Positions 45,190 through 57,711 of a DNA stretch of 64,000 nucleotides are shown here, one piece after another. A program made the position numbers and the translations under genes. Source of the stretch: Pomacea canaliculata. Its lineage: Eukaryota; Mollusca; Gastropoda; Architaenioglossa; Ampullariidae. Below the pieces are notes generated by a model, which was not told the origin of the DNA, searched no databases, and saw only the letters and a list, made by a program, of their open reading frames with translations. Every line of letters begins with the position of its first letter. The first letter of the stretch is position 1. The stretch spans positions 13,772,735 through 13,836,734 of the forward strand of contig NC_037593.1 of the NCBI RefSeq assembly GCF_003073045.1, given 5' to 3'.

Positions 45190-48100
45190 TATCTGTGCTT
45201 TGATTTCAGCTATATCACCTTGTTTGTTTGTTTCTAAGTGACTGCTTTGCTCCGCTCTATAAATATCACTCGCCTATGCTAATCGAAGTGCTGCTAAGTC
45301 GACAAGTAAAACTGAGATGCTATTTTTCATCCCACATATATAAAGAACTATTCCCTAGAAGAGCACTTAAAATCATGGCTTTACGAACGCCCATCAAATG
45401 CAAAATATCGACGGTCTTACAATCGTATCTAACGACTATCATTCTTGTTTACCTGAGTCCGACATCTTGCATACCTGTCGTAATGGAACTGTAATACGGA
45501 GTTAATACAGAAAATTTATTGTAAATAAACAATAAATTTAAAATCCAATATGAGCATAATATAATTCATTTACACAAATACCACTGTCACCTATCTTTCA
45601 ATGATTTTGAGAATTTCCCTCTGCGGATTAACGGAAGTTTACTAGTGACGGCCCTCCCCATCACGTTATGTTGATGTGATTGGTAATTGTGGGTTTTATT
45701 TTTTTTAAAACCCATTTTAAAGTAATGCCACATGATAATGCCGAGCTGCATTATAGCGTCCATGTTGTATTTACTAATTTAAGTTAAAAGGAGCAGAAGA
45801 AATCTACATAAAATACAGGTACCTCTTTATTTCACTGTTGACGATAATTAATTTTAGTTTAACACCATTTATTTAGCAGTCCGCTAGCATTAGTACTGGT
45901 ATTGTTGCACGGTGCTCATACAGTTATAGCGGTTGCAGAAAATTAAATATAAATAGATATTTGACTGAGATATTATAAAGAACAGAGAAGTGGCCATGAG
46001 AGGGTTATAAAATTAATGAACACTTTCTGTGTACACTTTGATCACTAGTCAAGTTGACAGCCACCAAACACTGCTGTGAAAGAAACGATTCGACCACTGA
46101 CAATTATAAGAAAATGTGATAAATAGAACAGTCTAAAAAGTATTTTTTCTCCACCCTCTTTCGCTTTTAACGGAACAAAAGTTTGATGAGAGGGGGCGGA
46201 GCATTAGTAAAATTTAAAGCCCAAACCCAAGATCGCTTGTTCTCCTTCACAATTTTCTGCTTAGCAGACTTAGTGTTGGTACTAGTCGAGTAGGGTACTA
46301 AGCCTTAAGCATATCTATTTTTTTAAATTATTTAACAGAGGTACCCACCAACCAAGGATAACCTTGGGAGGTTTCTGCACAAATGGTCTTTGGATTGATT
46401 TCTCCCATAAACTCTTGCAGCTGTGATTTTATTGTCAGCTTTGCATCTTTCATTCTTATTTTATTAACATTTAGATCAGTATTATGAAATAATGGAACAT
46501 TTGTTCCAAGAAAAATGACATAATAATAATGATGATTTATATAGCACCTTTCCAAAGATTTGCTCATTGCGCTTTACATAAATGATAGACTAAATCATTG
46601 ACAACCATGCACCCATATTTGCATATAACAGACACGCTAACTTCTACAACATACACTCATGCACAAAATAAATTACAGACACACATTATATGACATGGAT
46701 AAATGCTGCTGCTGGTTTCTGTTCTTTCTTCATAGAGAACCCTATGAAATGACAAGGATGTTGATAATATGGAAACATGTCTCTCCCTGTCCTAACTATA
46801 GAAGGAAAGACACTAACCTTTTTTTGTGCATCTCATCGAACACTCTTTCTTAGTTGCTGGCACAGGGCAAAACACAATCAACCAACCAACCGATCCTCTT
46901 TCTTGTCTACTCAGCTACCCTCAGTGCATATATACTATTCATGGGATAATCTAAGAACTTTCCATTAACATTCACTCATAAAACACCTATTTAGACCAGA
47001 TGAGTACTGCAAACTTTGGTCAAGGTCAGACAAATAGTGTGGATTCATATAAATCACACACTACCGCACACACTAATAGCACAGACATTGAGTTTTTGTC
47101 CTAATTTCATAAGCTCTTGGTGGTGATAAAGTCAGCTGGGTCAAGCTGGAAAAGGACTGAGCTGGACCCTAATACAGTAATGAGTTAATCCTTCCTGCAG
47201 CCATTTATATTATTACTCTCCTCATTTCAAACTGCTGAGCCAAAGAATAGGACCCATTTCTTCGAACATCTAAGGTTGGATGTAGTTATCTATATGGTTC
47301 AAATGTTGCATTAAAAAGGATTATGGATTGTTTTGTTCTCATGCAGAATGAATCTTGATGATCTGAATTCATTATTTTTGGAACACATGGATCCCTTTAA
47401 ATATAGCTATGTAACATCTTTTAGCACTAGACAAGCCATCACTTTGCTATATTTGTTGAGCCAATTTAAGAAGCAAAGAAATAATAATGTGTGATTATTT
47501 ATATCTTATACTTTTGCAGTAGTATCAGCTTTTGAATTTTTTTTAGATACTTGTAGTTATTACTACATACTTACTACTGCCTACTTCAGTTTCAATTTCT
47601 GTGACTTGGGTAACTTATTTCCGTTCTTTACTATTATTAATAGCAGTCCTTTTAATAACAGTAACTAGCATTCTAGCAAACTTATTATTTAAAAGAACTT
47701 CTACCAACAAAATATTGTTGAGCATATTTGGGCTAAATAACTAGATTCAGCAAAGTAATAGTGATGTAAAATCTTAAACTCAAGCATATTTGTAGGTAAT
47801 GACACTTTAACTAGGCATATTTCATTATGCAGTCCTAGCTCATTATTTCTTTAGACAAAAATGTCAGAAAAAATTTGTAAACTAAACCAAAAAAGTAAGC
47901 ATGTTAAGAAAATGGATAATATCAGGTTTTTATTCCAGTTCCAACTCTTCAACTATTGCTGAGCTAAAAACCTGGAGAAACATAAATCTTGATTTCAATC
48001 TACTTCCGTTGTCTAGTCATGCACATTATGTTGGGTAGACTGTTTAGTTTCTCATTACCATGCACCTGTGTGCATATTTTACTATCATCATCTGTGCAGG

Positions 48101-49250
48101 CGACAACTTGCTCTAGTGATGACGTACAGTAAATTACATACAGTATACGCAGTTTTAATAGCATCGTTAAGTTGTATCCAGCGTGTCTCAATTGTGAAAA
48201 TCTCTTAATAGAAATGCTTGGGTTCTTTCTCTCTCCTGGTTCATATCAAAGCGGTTAACATAGACCAGTCAATACAACTGAGTCTGTTTCATTGTGTACC
48301 CAGAGTGATATTTGTCACACCTGTAATGTGAAGGTGCCGCAGCTGGATTTGTCTGAGGAGGATGCAGCAAATCAGCAACTTACCTTTTTTTTTACTCCCC
48401 CACTTAAGGACTGCGGGCTTTTGATAAAATTCAACTGCTAAGCGTTTGCAAGAAATGCTACTGTGTTGCTTTGAGTTGTCCTTTCACCCTGTTGCTGATG
48501 ATGACGCTTTACAAGTAATGGATGCTGGCAGGCAGTTGCATGAGCTATCGGCTTTTACCATACCTGCCCACGAGGGGCAAACAATGGGTTGCAAACGATG
48601 GGCGGAAGATTACACAAACGAGGGTACCGTAGGACTGAATTGGCGACTCTTGAGGTCTGAGCCTCTGGTGAGCGTAATGGCCAATTGTACAGTTAAGCTT
48701 AACAGAATAGTGCTCAAATCCGCTGTTGCCCAGACACTAACTTTAGCGACGCAGTTTGAGCAAAGTTCGCCTGCTTTCGTAAAGGTCAATCTAAAGAAAT
48801 TCCAGACAACCAACTGACGAGTCAGGGTGAAATCTGGGAAGGATGGAGACATTTAGGTGTGTACGGCACGGACGTCACGCCGAGGTGGGGTGGGGCATTA
48901 AGGGGAGGTAATCATCCCGACATGCTCATCTTCAGTATGCATTTCTGCGAGCAACTTTTCTACTCGTTAACTAGGACCTCGTAACTGTTCAGTGACGCAC
49001 GTGCATATCACAGCAAAGACCGATTTTATTCGAGTTTTGCAATACTGAGCCTGGCTCGGTCAAAAGTTTTGCGTCCATATGACTGGGTTCCAGGCAGCCC
49101 CTCGCTGACGATAACGATAACTGCGTTTAGCTTATCTCCCTTCGACGTCAGGCACTACTTGAGCTCGCTTCAGCGCTGAGCAGTGTTGGCCACGGCTTCG
49201 CACAGTTAATACTAGGGCAGCCACTTGTTTAGTCGTCAGCATCGGCGCGC
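45190..49250. other. Intergenic region between ZC2HC1A-like gene and MTMR9
   Basis: The head-to-head neighbours place the ZC2HC1A promoter just right of 45190 and the MTMR9 promoter near 48900-49320, the latter with a CGCGCGCG-type GC patch at about 49243-49250. At 46518-46580 an AATAATAATGATGATTTATA tract is followed by TAGCACCTTTCC and GCGCTTTACATAA, a common animal retroelement 3' tail. The 123-residue open frame at 48446-48817 is not supported by homology or splicing. Confidence 0.4.
46518..46580 (+). repeat. Retroelement-tail-like fragment (ATTTATATAGC...GCGCTTTACA)
   Basis: An AAT-rich run, then TTTATATAGCACCTTTCC and GCGCTTTACATAA. It resembles 3' tails of SINE/LINE families in many aquatic animals, and a diverged relative is at 51405-51470 (TTTATTTAGCACATTTCC). 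Confidence 0.45.
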
Positions 49251-50013
49251 GCGTCAGTTCGCACTTTATTGCTCAGTCATGTGTTTCAAATATGGAATCT
49301 TTTGTTTGTCTCAAAGAAGAAAAGGTAACTTTGGTAAAGTTTTTAGCCGTCGATGATGTATGAGCCTAGGATGGGGTCATCTTCAGACATGCAACAAATA
49401 TTTATATTCTTAAAAAGGTAAAATCCTTTTTAAGTAGGAGCAGTGCCATCTCTTCTCGCACCACCACCCCAGAAAGAAATTAAAATGGAGTTTATATGTA
49501 TAAAAAAATCAGGGCTCATACATGATCTCTGAACATAGATGAAAGGGCTTTCATGTCTTCACTTGTTTACTTTGGTTTTTCCTAATGCCACGGCAGATCA
49601 TGTTATCTTTAGTCCAGTTCTGGAGATGATAAATTTATCTTGTGGGGGTTTTTGTGTATTCTGGAAATTTCTGTACAAAGTTTATTATTCGAACTGGTAC
49701 AGTTTTATGTGTTCAGTTTTAAATATGCTGTTAAAGTTTCTTGCATACTGTGGTGTATCTGAGGCATTTGTCAGTCCATCTGATGAATATGAATAGGTGA
49801 ACACTAAGGTGGTGTTGTACAACATAAGTTAATTCAGGTAGTATTTCCTTTTCAGAGCAGGGATATCTGAAAATTCCAAGCTCACCAGCCTATGCCAGCT
49901 GTAAGAGTTGTGACAGTGGACTCATTAATCTTTCTACTATACGTGAAAGTACCAAGTTCAGGAGAGAGGAGCATACTGCAGTGGGAAGAATATCTGACTC
50001 ATCAGATAACAAA
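49200..50013 (+). promoter_or_regulatory. MTMR9 promoter and probable 5' UTR exons
   Basis: A GC-rich patch near 49243-49260 is followed by a candidate non-coding exon ending with a donor AAAG|GTAACT at 49324. A pyrimidine-rich acceptor ends at 49855 (TTTTCAG), and the sequence from 49856 leads into the coding ATG at 50014. The 5' UTR is therefore probably split by one intron. Confidence 0.4.
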
Positions 50014-53000
50014 ATGGAGTTTTCCGAGTTCATAAAGACACCAAAGGTGGATGGTGTGACCTTACGACGACCCTTTTGCAGCCCACTTGAGGGGACCCTG
50101 TGTGTCACAGGGCACCATCTTCTTCTGTCCTCACGGAAAGATGACAATGAGATCTGGGTGAGTTAACATTGCTTTCTGTGCATGCCATTGTTCATTTTTT
50201 GTTTGTTATTTACTTGGTAATGCAGTTGTGCAGTGTGTGTTTGAAAGTTTTCCCCTTTTAGCACAAAGTATCATTATAAGTGGTGGGGGTTCTAGAGACT
50301 AGTATATATGAAATGTAGTCATAATGATCACAGATCATGAACCCAACGCTTCTTATAGTTGGGATATGTAGTGTACCAATTATTTCTTTATATCCAATAA
50401 TAGGGTCATTTCTTAGTCACAGTATTCTGAGGTGAGGAGTAATGCAGCTGAGTTTCATTTTTCAGGCTTTATTATCATCATTTGTGTCCCAACCATCTAC
50501 AGTAAGCTTAAAAATTGGATTTTGAAGAAATTTATTTTTCGATATGTGCACCATTTCCGTTCATGTTGGACTGTTTGGTTAAGAGGTTGAAAGGTGCTTA
50601 TGGATCTGTCATTTAAACTATTTTTTTTCTGGTTGGTGGAACCAGCTTTTGCATAGCCGAGTGGACAGTGTGGAAAAGCGGCTGAACGCAACTGGCAATG
50701 TGCTAACCCTCAAGTGCAAAGACTTTGTATTGCTGCAACTGGATATTCCATCTGCTGAGGATTGCATTAATGTTGCGAGCTCCATCGAACAGCTGTCTAA
50801 TATAGGTATTCGCTTTTTTAGTGACTTTGTATTCTGCAGGAGTGGATAGGCCACCTTATTTGAAAATGTATTTTCATGCATGACCACGTCAATAAAATTA
50901 AAATCTCAGCACTACTCAGTGTCAGCACATGCTCATCAAAGTGCTTAACCAAACAACCACCCAGCCTGTTAATCTCCCTGTCAACATATTGCTTCTTCCT
51001 AAACATGAAGTACAAATCCTTGGCAAACTATTTATTTCAGAGAGATTTTGCACAACTATTGCGCTTCAGTTCTTTTTGTTTTCATAATTGAATGTGATTT
51101 TTTTTTTCTGCAGATGACATAACTCTAAAATTTCCATTTTTCTTCCGGCCAACATTTGAGGTTCTGGAGAATGGATGGGGTGCTTTCCAGCCAGAAATGG
51201 AGTTCAATCGGTTTAAAGAAATATCGGAAGACTGGCGCCTTAGCTATGTTAACAAAGATTTTTCTGTGAGACATACCTCTTTGCACCCATTAGTTTTTCA
51301 AATGTGAACATTCAGATTACATTAAGTGAAGCTATTTTATTTAATATGTGTTTGTAATTTCTTGTAAATTTCAGGCATATCTTCATGCATTATGTTTTAA
51401 ATATAATAACAAAGTGTATTTATTTAGCACATTTCCTATATTACAGTGGTAGGCATTTCACAAAATCACAGTGAAGTAATAGACGTAAAATTAGAGATGC
51501 ATGTAGCACCCAGAAGGACCCTAACATAACAAGAAGAATAATAAAAATGAGGATAAAAAATTATCTTTAAAAATCCCATTTATCTTCCTCGTTTAGATGA
51601 TATATACAAAATAATAAGCAGAATACCACACAAACTTACAAACCTAGTGGCTCATTCTGTAAAAGACAAAAGTTAAAAAAACTGCAGAGTTATTTGACCA
51701 GATTAGAATTTATGTGCAAATTTTGAATTGACCGTTATAAGAAACCTCAGTGATGTTTCATTGCGCATCCTAGCTCCTGTTGCCAGTGCTATGAGGTTTC
51801 AATCTAACCATTTTTGTCAGGTGTGCTCAACTTACCCTCATGCAGTAATTGTACCTAAGAGCATTGATGATGAGACTCTTATTAAGGCAGCGGCCTTTCG
51901 CATGGGTGGGCGATTTCCTGTCTTCAGCTACTTTCACAAGGACAGCAAGGTGAGTGCATGCACGAGCATAGAGGAGCCAGAATAAATACTGTCATTATAT
52001 ACACAAACCTCAACTTGAGAATGGCTGAAAATAATGGCTGTGAGCATGTACACATTTGCTTCTGTTTTTCTGCACATATCATATGGAGTGTGAAACTTGT
52101 GGATACCTAGCGACTCAGTTCTAGGAGCAGCATTGTTTAGAATTACATGTGGCAGAATGATATGTCCGATGAAAACTGTTGATATAATGGCTTACTACAA
52201 CCAGTTACTATTCTGAATGTCAAGTGACAAAAGTTCTCAAAATAAGCACTATCAATTGTACTAAACAACCATTACCAAGCTTTATCTACTTCCAGTTTTA
52301 AGCAAAGATAATTTGCATGGTGCGATCATAAACAAGCATAATAAATAATAACATAATTTTTAAGAACCTTTGCTGAATGAAGAGGATCACAAGCAGACAA
52401 AAAACTTGTAATATACTTGGCCATTAAAGCTCAAGATCAAGTGTGACAGATAACTTGTTTATAAAGACCAGCATGCTGCCGATTGCAACCATAATCTCGT
52501 TTACTTACAGGCAGTGCTTATGCGAAGCAGTCAGCCATTAGCAGGCACCTCAGGACGCCGATGCAAAGAAGATGAAAAACTTGTAAATTCCATTCTGGGC
52601 AATGGTCGGCGGGGATACATCTTGGACACACGTGCTCAGAATGTGGCAAAGGTAGCTCAGAGCAAAGGTACAGACTAAGTTGTTGGGTGATTGAGCTTTG
52701 AATTTTTTTATGTACAAAGTAAAGTTTTTTGCGATAAGCTACTGGAATAAATACTAAAATGGTAGTAGAAATATTATTTAGTAGCTACAGAATTGATACA
52801 TCAACAGTTGTGATGTAACATACAAGAGGGTATATGGCTTGATTTCCTTCAGCCAGCATTTCTAATTATTCGGTCAGTCTACCATGTCAGAATAACTTTA
52901 AAAAAATAATAGGCCTTATATCTACTTGTAAAAGTTGATGTTTGTGTACAGGCATTTGTATGTGAGAAACATAGGAAGAAAAGTAAAATAATCCTTGGTG

Positions 53001-56000
53001 GCAGGTGCAACAGCTTGTTGTTTGTACTTGTATTGGCTTTTCTGCATTAGAATATAAATTAAACATGTTTTTGTGATGTATGTGCAGGAGGAGGATATGA
53101 ACTGGAGTCTAACTACCCCCAGTGGTGGCGCATACACCAACCCATCGAAAGACGTCAGGCTTTCCATGATTCACTGATAAAGATGATTGAGGGTGTGTAG
53201 ACAAATGCAAGGTTTTTTTTATGGATGTGTTTTACAGCAAATTGTAGGCCACATTAAAATAATTCTAGGATAATAATTGTAATAATGTATGGTCATCATC
53301 AGACAGGCTATGTACCAGGCTTTTTAAGGTTCTTGGTAGTTCCTTGATCACTGGTGATGACAGACTTGTTTGGGTTTTGTCAGATGAGGAAAATCGTACA
53401 ATTTTGCTGATTTAACTTGCAAGTAATCTCGTCAGGTGTGAGTGTGAATGTCAGTGTAGATGTAATGATTAGTACGTTGACAGATTTGTGGTTGATGATC
53501 CGAGAAAATTTTGGAGTGAAAAAATGTGTATAATCAAGTAGGGATGGTGTATTTGTACAGCTAGCAGTGATAGCAATTCAAACATGGACAAGTGGCTTTC
53601 CAAGCTGGATTCTAGTGCCTGGATGACTCATATCAAAGACATTTTGACTACAGCATGTGTTGTTGCACAGACAATGGACAAACAAGGTGAGCATATTTCT
53701 CTTTAATCATTCCTTCCTTCTGTACTCTATTTATTTATTGAAACATCAACCTGTGATCAGTGAAGGAGGTCTGTACCACATGGAAATCCATTATAATGAT
53801 AAGTTTGACAATAGTTCACAGCCTGTTCAGGCCAGGTATTTGTAGCCTGTTAATGACACTACAGTTATGACCCTATGGTCCTCGAGAAGTAACAAGAGCT
53901 AAACTAATGACATGACATAGCTGTTTGCTCAGACAGTCATGAGAGTCTTATATGTAATGCTTGCTGCTGATGGCAGTTTGCGGCAGATTGGTATGGAAAT
54001 AAAGTTGAATTTGTGATTCAAGATGTTGATAACGTGTAAAACTGTTACATAGGTACTCATGTCTTGGTTCATGGTGCTGAGGGAATGGACACAACTTTGC
54101 TGGTGACTTCTTTGGCTCAACTTATTCTGGATAAGGACTGCCGTACTGTCAATGGGTGAGTGGTCCCTGATGGCCTGTTGGCTTTATTGTTTCTCCTGTC
54201 TTGTGTTGTCATTGTGACTTAAAGTCTTGCTTTATGTTCCTGTAATCTTTTATAAGGATGTATTCAGCTCATCAACACCTTGTGTCTACATTATTTTCTA
54301 TTCTTATTCTGCTTTTGTCATTCCCTATGCTGTCTCATGTCTTTTGCTATGTTTCAAGGTATATTATATCTTTGCAAATGCCTTGTGTCTCATGTCTTGT
54401 GTTGTGCTTTGTGTCTCATGGTTTGTGCTGTTCTTCATGGTGTCCTATGTCTTGTGCTATTCCTCATGTCTCATGACTTGTTCTATGCCTCATGGTATCT
54501 CATGTCTGGTGCTGTGCCCCATGGTGTCTCATGTTTCAGATTTGAAGCCCTCATAGAACGTGAGTGGATTCAGGCAGGGCATCCCTTTCGACATCGCTGT
54601 GCAAAGTCTGCATATGCCATTAGCAAACAGCGGCATGAGTCACCTGTTTTCCTTCTCTTTGTTGACTGCGTGTGGCAGGTGGGCTGTTTAAAAATGAATA
54701 CATAATATTAAGAGATAACCTGAGGGAAATGGAGAAACACCTCGTAAGATTTTTCAAGTACTGATGCCCTCTTACCAGTTCAAGTTTATATCAAGGATTT
54801 GTCTTGTTTTTGCTGTTGGTAATTAATATTGCCATATATAAAGATAACAAAGAAGATGGTGATAGTGATAAATAATAGAGAACTGGGTCAATAATCTTTC
54901 AAGATCAAAAAGTATGTTTTTACTCATTAGTCCAATATTTAGACATATTCGTTCCATCTCCTTCACAGTTAACTTGTGGAATTATCTACACTTGCTGTTT
55001 GAAATCACCTGATACATTTTCGTCTTCTTTTAGATCTGGAGCCAGTTTCCATGTTCATTTGAATTCAATGAGGATTTTCTGATCATGCTGGTTCAACATG
55101 CCTATTACTCACAGTTTGGTATGTATCTCATGTTTGCAGCTCAGAAGAAACTCTGCTGTGAAACCACAAAGTTTCATACCTGGGGGCATTCATGCATGAA
55201 TGAGTGCATCTTTGTGCAAGTCCTTGTGTAAAATGTGCTGATTTTAAGTACTTAGTTTATGCAACAAGTGTTTTTCTATAACCTAACTACATCATCTAAA
55301 TTATGAAGGAAGTATGACCAATATTACAGAAAGTGTAGGAAGTATGGCAAGAGGGATATAGTTTTTTTCCATGCTGTTTATGTTTTTAGGCACATTCCTT
55401 TGCAACAATGAAGCTGAAAGGCACCAGCACAAACTCAAGCAGAGGACTGTCTCCCTCTGGTATGGCATGTCTCTGTATGCATATGTACATTAGTCAAGGC
55501 TTAATACATGCGTAATACATGGCAACAAACTGTACGACCTTGGTTTGGGAAATGTATATAGGGGAAAGTAGAAATCAGTTTTTAGGACAATGCTAACACA
55601 TGACTTTGAACAAATGTAAAAAGTTTGTTGAAAAATAGTCAGACCTAGTGGCTGTGTGGATTCTTGATTTCTGGAACAATTGTATTTACATGCGTGTTTT
55701 TGATTTTGACTGTTCTTTTTGCAGATAAATGTAGTCTGCAGAAAATATGGTGTTTATCTGTTAACTTGTTCATTTGCAGGTCATACCTAAATCGGCCAGA
55801 GATAATCAAAGACTATTTGAACCCAATGTATGAACCAAACCCTGCCGTTATATGGCCTTCTGTGGCCCCTCAAAGTCTAGTAAGGAGATTTTTTTTAAAG
55901 GTTTTGTTTTCTTGTTTATACCTTTGAGGTGTGATGTGGATCTGCAGTGATTGTTTTGTTTGATGTTAGTAAATTAATAGACAACATAACAAAGTGATGC

Positions 56001-57711
56001 TATGTATTGATGGAGATGTGAAAAGTGAGGAATGGAAAATCTGTAAGATCAGTACAATTTTGGGAATTATGATTTTAAGTTATAATGGAAGGAGGACTGC
56101 ACAAGTCATACTAACATCTGGAGATTTCGCCAGCACTGGTTCCTTTTAGGTATGCGTTATCCCTAGACATGTTTTCTGCTCTATGGCCTCTATATGCTAT
56201 TGCATCCCACCATCTCATCTCATGTGATAAGCTGTCTTACAGCCATGTGCTGTTCCATGGACATACTTCTGTAATACATCTCCTGGCATAATAGTGTCTT
56301 TGGGAAGGCCTGTACTGAGTGTGATAGAATAACTTGAAACTCTTTGGTTTGAAATACTGCTGTAACACTTCAATCTCTTCTGTCTTGGGGTGCAGTCTCT
56401 ATGGAATGGCCTGTACCTGAGAACTTACATTGATCAAACACCAGTGCAGGAAGCCTGGGAAGAGATGAAACGGATACGTGAACATGACAAGGAGGTTACA
56501 TCCAAAGCCATCAGACTGCGAAGGTAAGATAAGGGTTAATAAAATAAAGATGGGATGAAGTTGATCTTCTGTTGCTCACTCTCATGAAATATGGATCAGG
56601 ATTGGAATTGGTTTTGTTCGAAGTTCAAGTTTCCAAAATGCTTTTATCTTCCTATAGTCTCTTTTGCTTTGTTACTTTTAACATAATATTTTTGGTTAAA
56701 GGTGAAGAACATTGTGTGCACAGATAAATTTTATTTATTATTTTGTTTAACATGATTTTAATGTGGTCATAAATGACATAAACAGTCTTTGATATTTGCT
56801 GTTGACATGGTGGGAATGTAGTGATCGTTGTGCTTTATGTCATCAGCACTTTATGATGGTGGTTGTGCATATCATCTTTGTTTTCTTCATTATTGTTTTA
56901 ACACAATGAATAAATTTAGCACCGTTTAAATTTCATTGAGTCTTTTGGAATATGGTTCACATAGTTTAAAGCCATAGCTTTGATCCAGGATTGGAGCAAT
57001 AAACTCGTTTTAATGTCTTTGAAGCCTTTGTATTGCCAGCAGAGAAATTAAAATGATTTAAACTTTTAAAATTATATATTTCATGATCAGTTGGAAATTT
57101 AGCTAAAGGAAGCCAGTTTAAGGTATTACACTCATCTTCTTACATCCCCTCTACCTCCAATCTTCCAAAAGGGGTCATCATAAGATGTCGATGAAGCTAC
57201 CAAAAAGCAAAAGGTTTTGTCTATGCTATCCTGTACCCCATTCTTTAACTCATTCAATTCAGATGAATCAATGCAGTTTAACTATAGCTATAAAGACATT
57301 AGCATCTGAGGGTGCGAATTGTACAGGAAGAGAAGCCTTATTGGCCATGTGCCAGCGGTGACATCAGAAGTGCTAGCATTAATCAGACAAAATGCCTACA
57401 GTTATCTGCCTCATCTGGACTTAACTTGACGTCCTTCCTTTTTTTTTGTGAAGATTCAGATTAAATTTAGAATTTTCTAGTATTCATCGTTATGTATAAT
57501 TTATTTTTATGATTTTCAATTTTTTTATGCTGATGTACCTTAGTTGGCTGATGCTTGTGAGCTAAAGGTTAGGTAATCAAAAGAAATAATGTCGATAATC
57601 TGTTTGTATTTTTCCAGACAGCTTGAAGCACTCAAGCGAGAAGCACTTGCTGCTGGAGTGATTTTGCCATCTGCTCTCACTGATGGTGTTGAGAGTCTTC
57701 AGCTGAAGTGA
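50014..57711 (+). CDS. MTMR9: Myotubularin-related protein 9 (pseudophosphatase)
   Basis: Fourteen exons join in frame to 563 residues (human 549): 50014-50157, 50646-50805, 51114-51265, 51821-51949, 52511-52667, 53088-53192, 53561-53686, 54053-54155, 54540-54678, 55034-55118, 55390-55459, 55780-55879, 56396-56523 and 57618-57711. MEFSEFIKTPKVDGVTLRRP opens the PH-GRAM domain (about 1-115). The myotubularin phosphatase domain follows (VPKSIDD, GGRFPVFSYFHK, GTSGRRCKEDEKL, YPQWWRIHQPIE). The active-site loop reads VHGAEGMDTT at about 329-338; the catalytic cysteine and arginine of the HCSDGWDRT motif of active members are absent, as in human MTMR9. It ends with a coiled coil (about 495-550) used by the family to bind active partners such as MTMR6 and MTMR8. 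Its role is to regulate PI3P/PI(3,5)P2 phosphatases at endomembranes. Confidence 0.97.
53865..53915 (+). repeat. SINE-like 3' fragment
   Basis: ATGACCCTATGGTCCTCGAG then AAGTAACAAGAGCTAAACTAA, matching the 3' half of the insert at 40041-40149. It lies in intron 7 of MTMR9. Confidence 0.55.
54375..54538. repeat. ~30-bp minisatellite at the end of an MTMR9 intron
   Basis: About five units of the type TGTCTCATGTCTTGTGCTGT plus TCCTCATGG. The last unit runs into the acceptor TTTCAG of exon 9. The array keeps several frames open, so nearby open frames are artefacts. Confidence 0.75.

Noticed and set aside
48446-48817. 123-codon plus-strand open frame upstream of MTMR9
   Set aside because: No homology recognised, no splice or start context, and the opposite strand is partly open too. 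It is probably chance.
54227-54705. Three overlapping plus-strand open frames
   Set aside because: They are kept open by the minisatellite in the MTMR9 intron; only exon 54540-54678 is coding.
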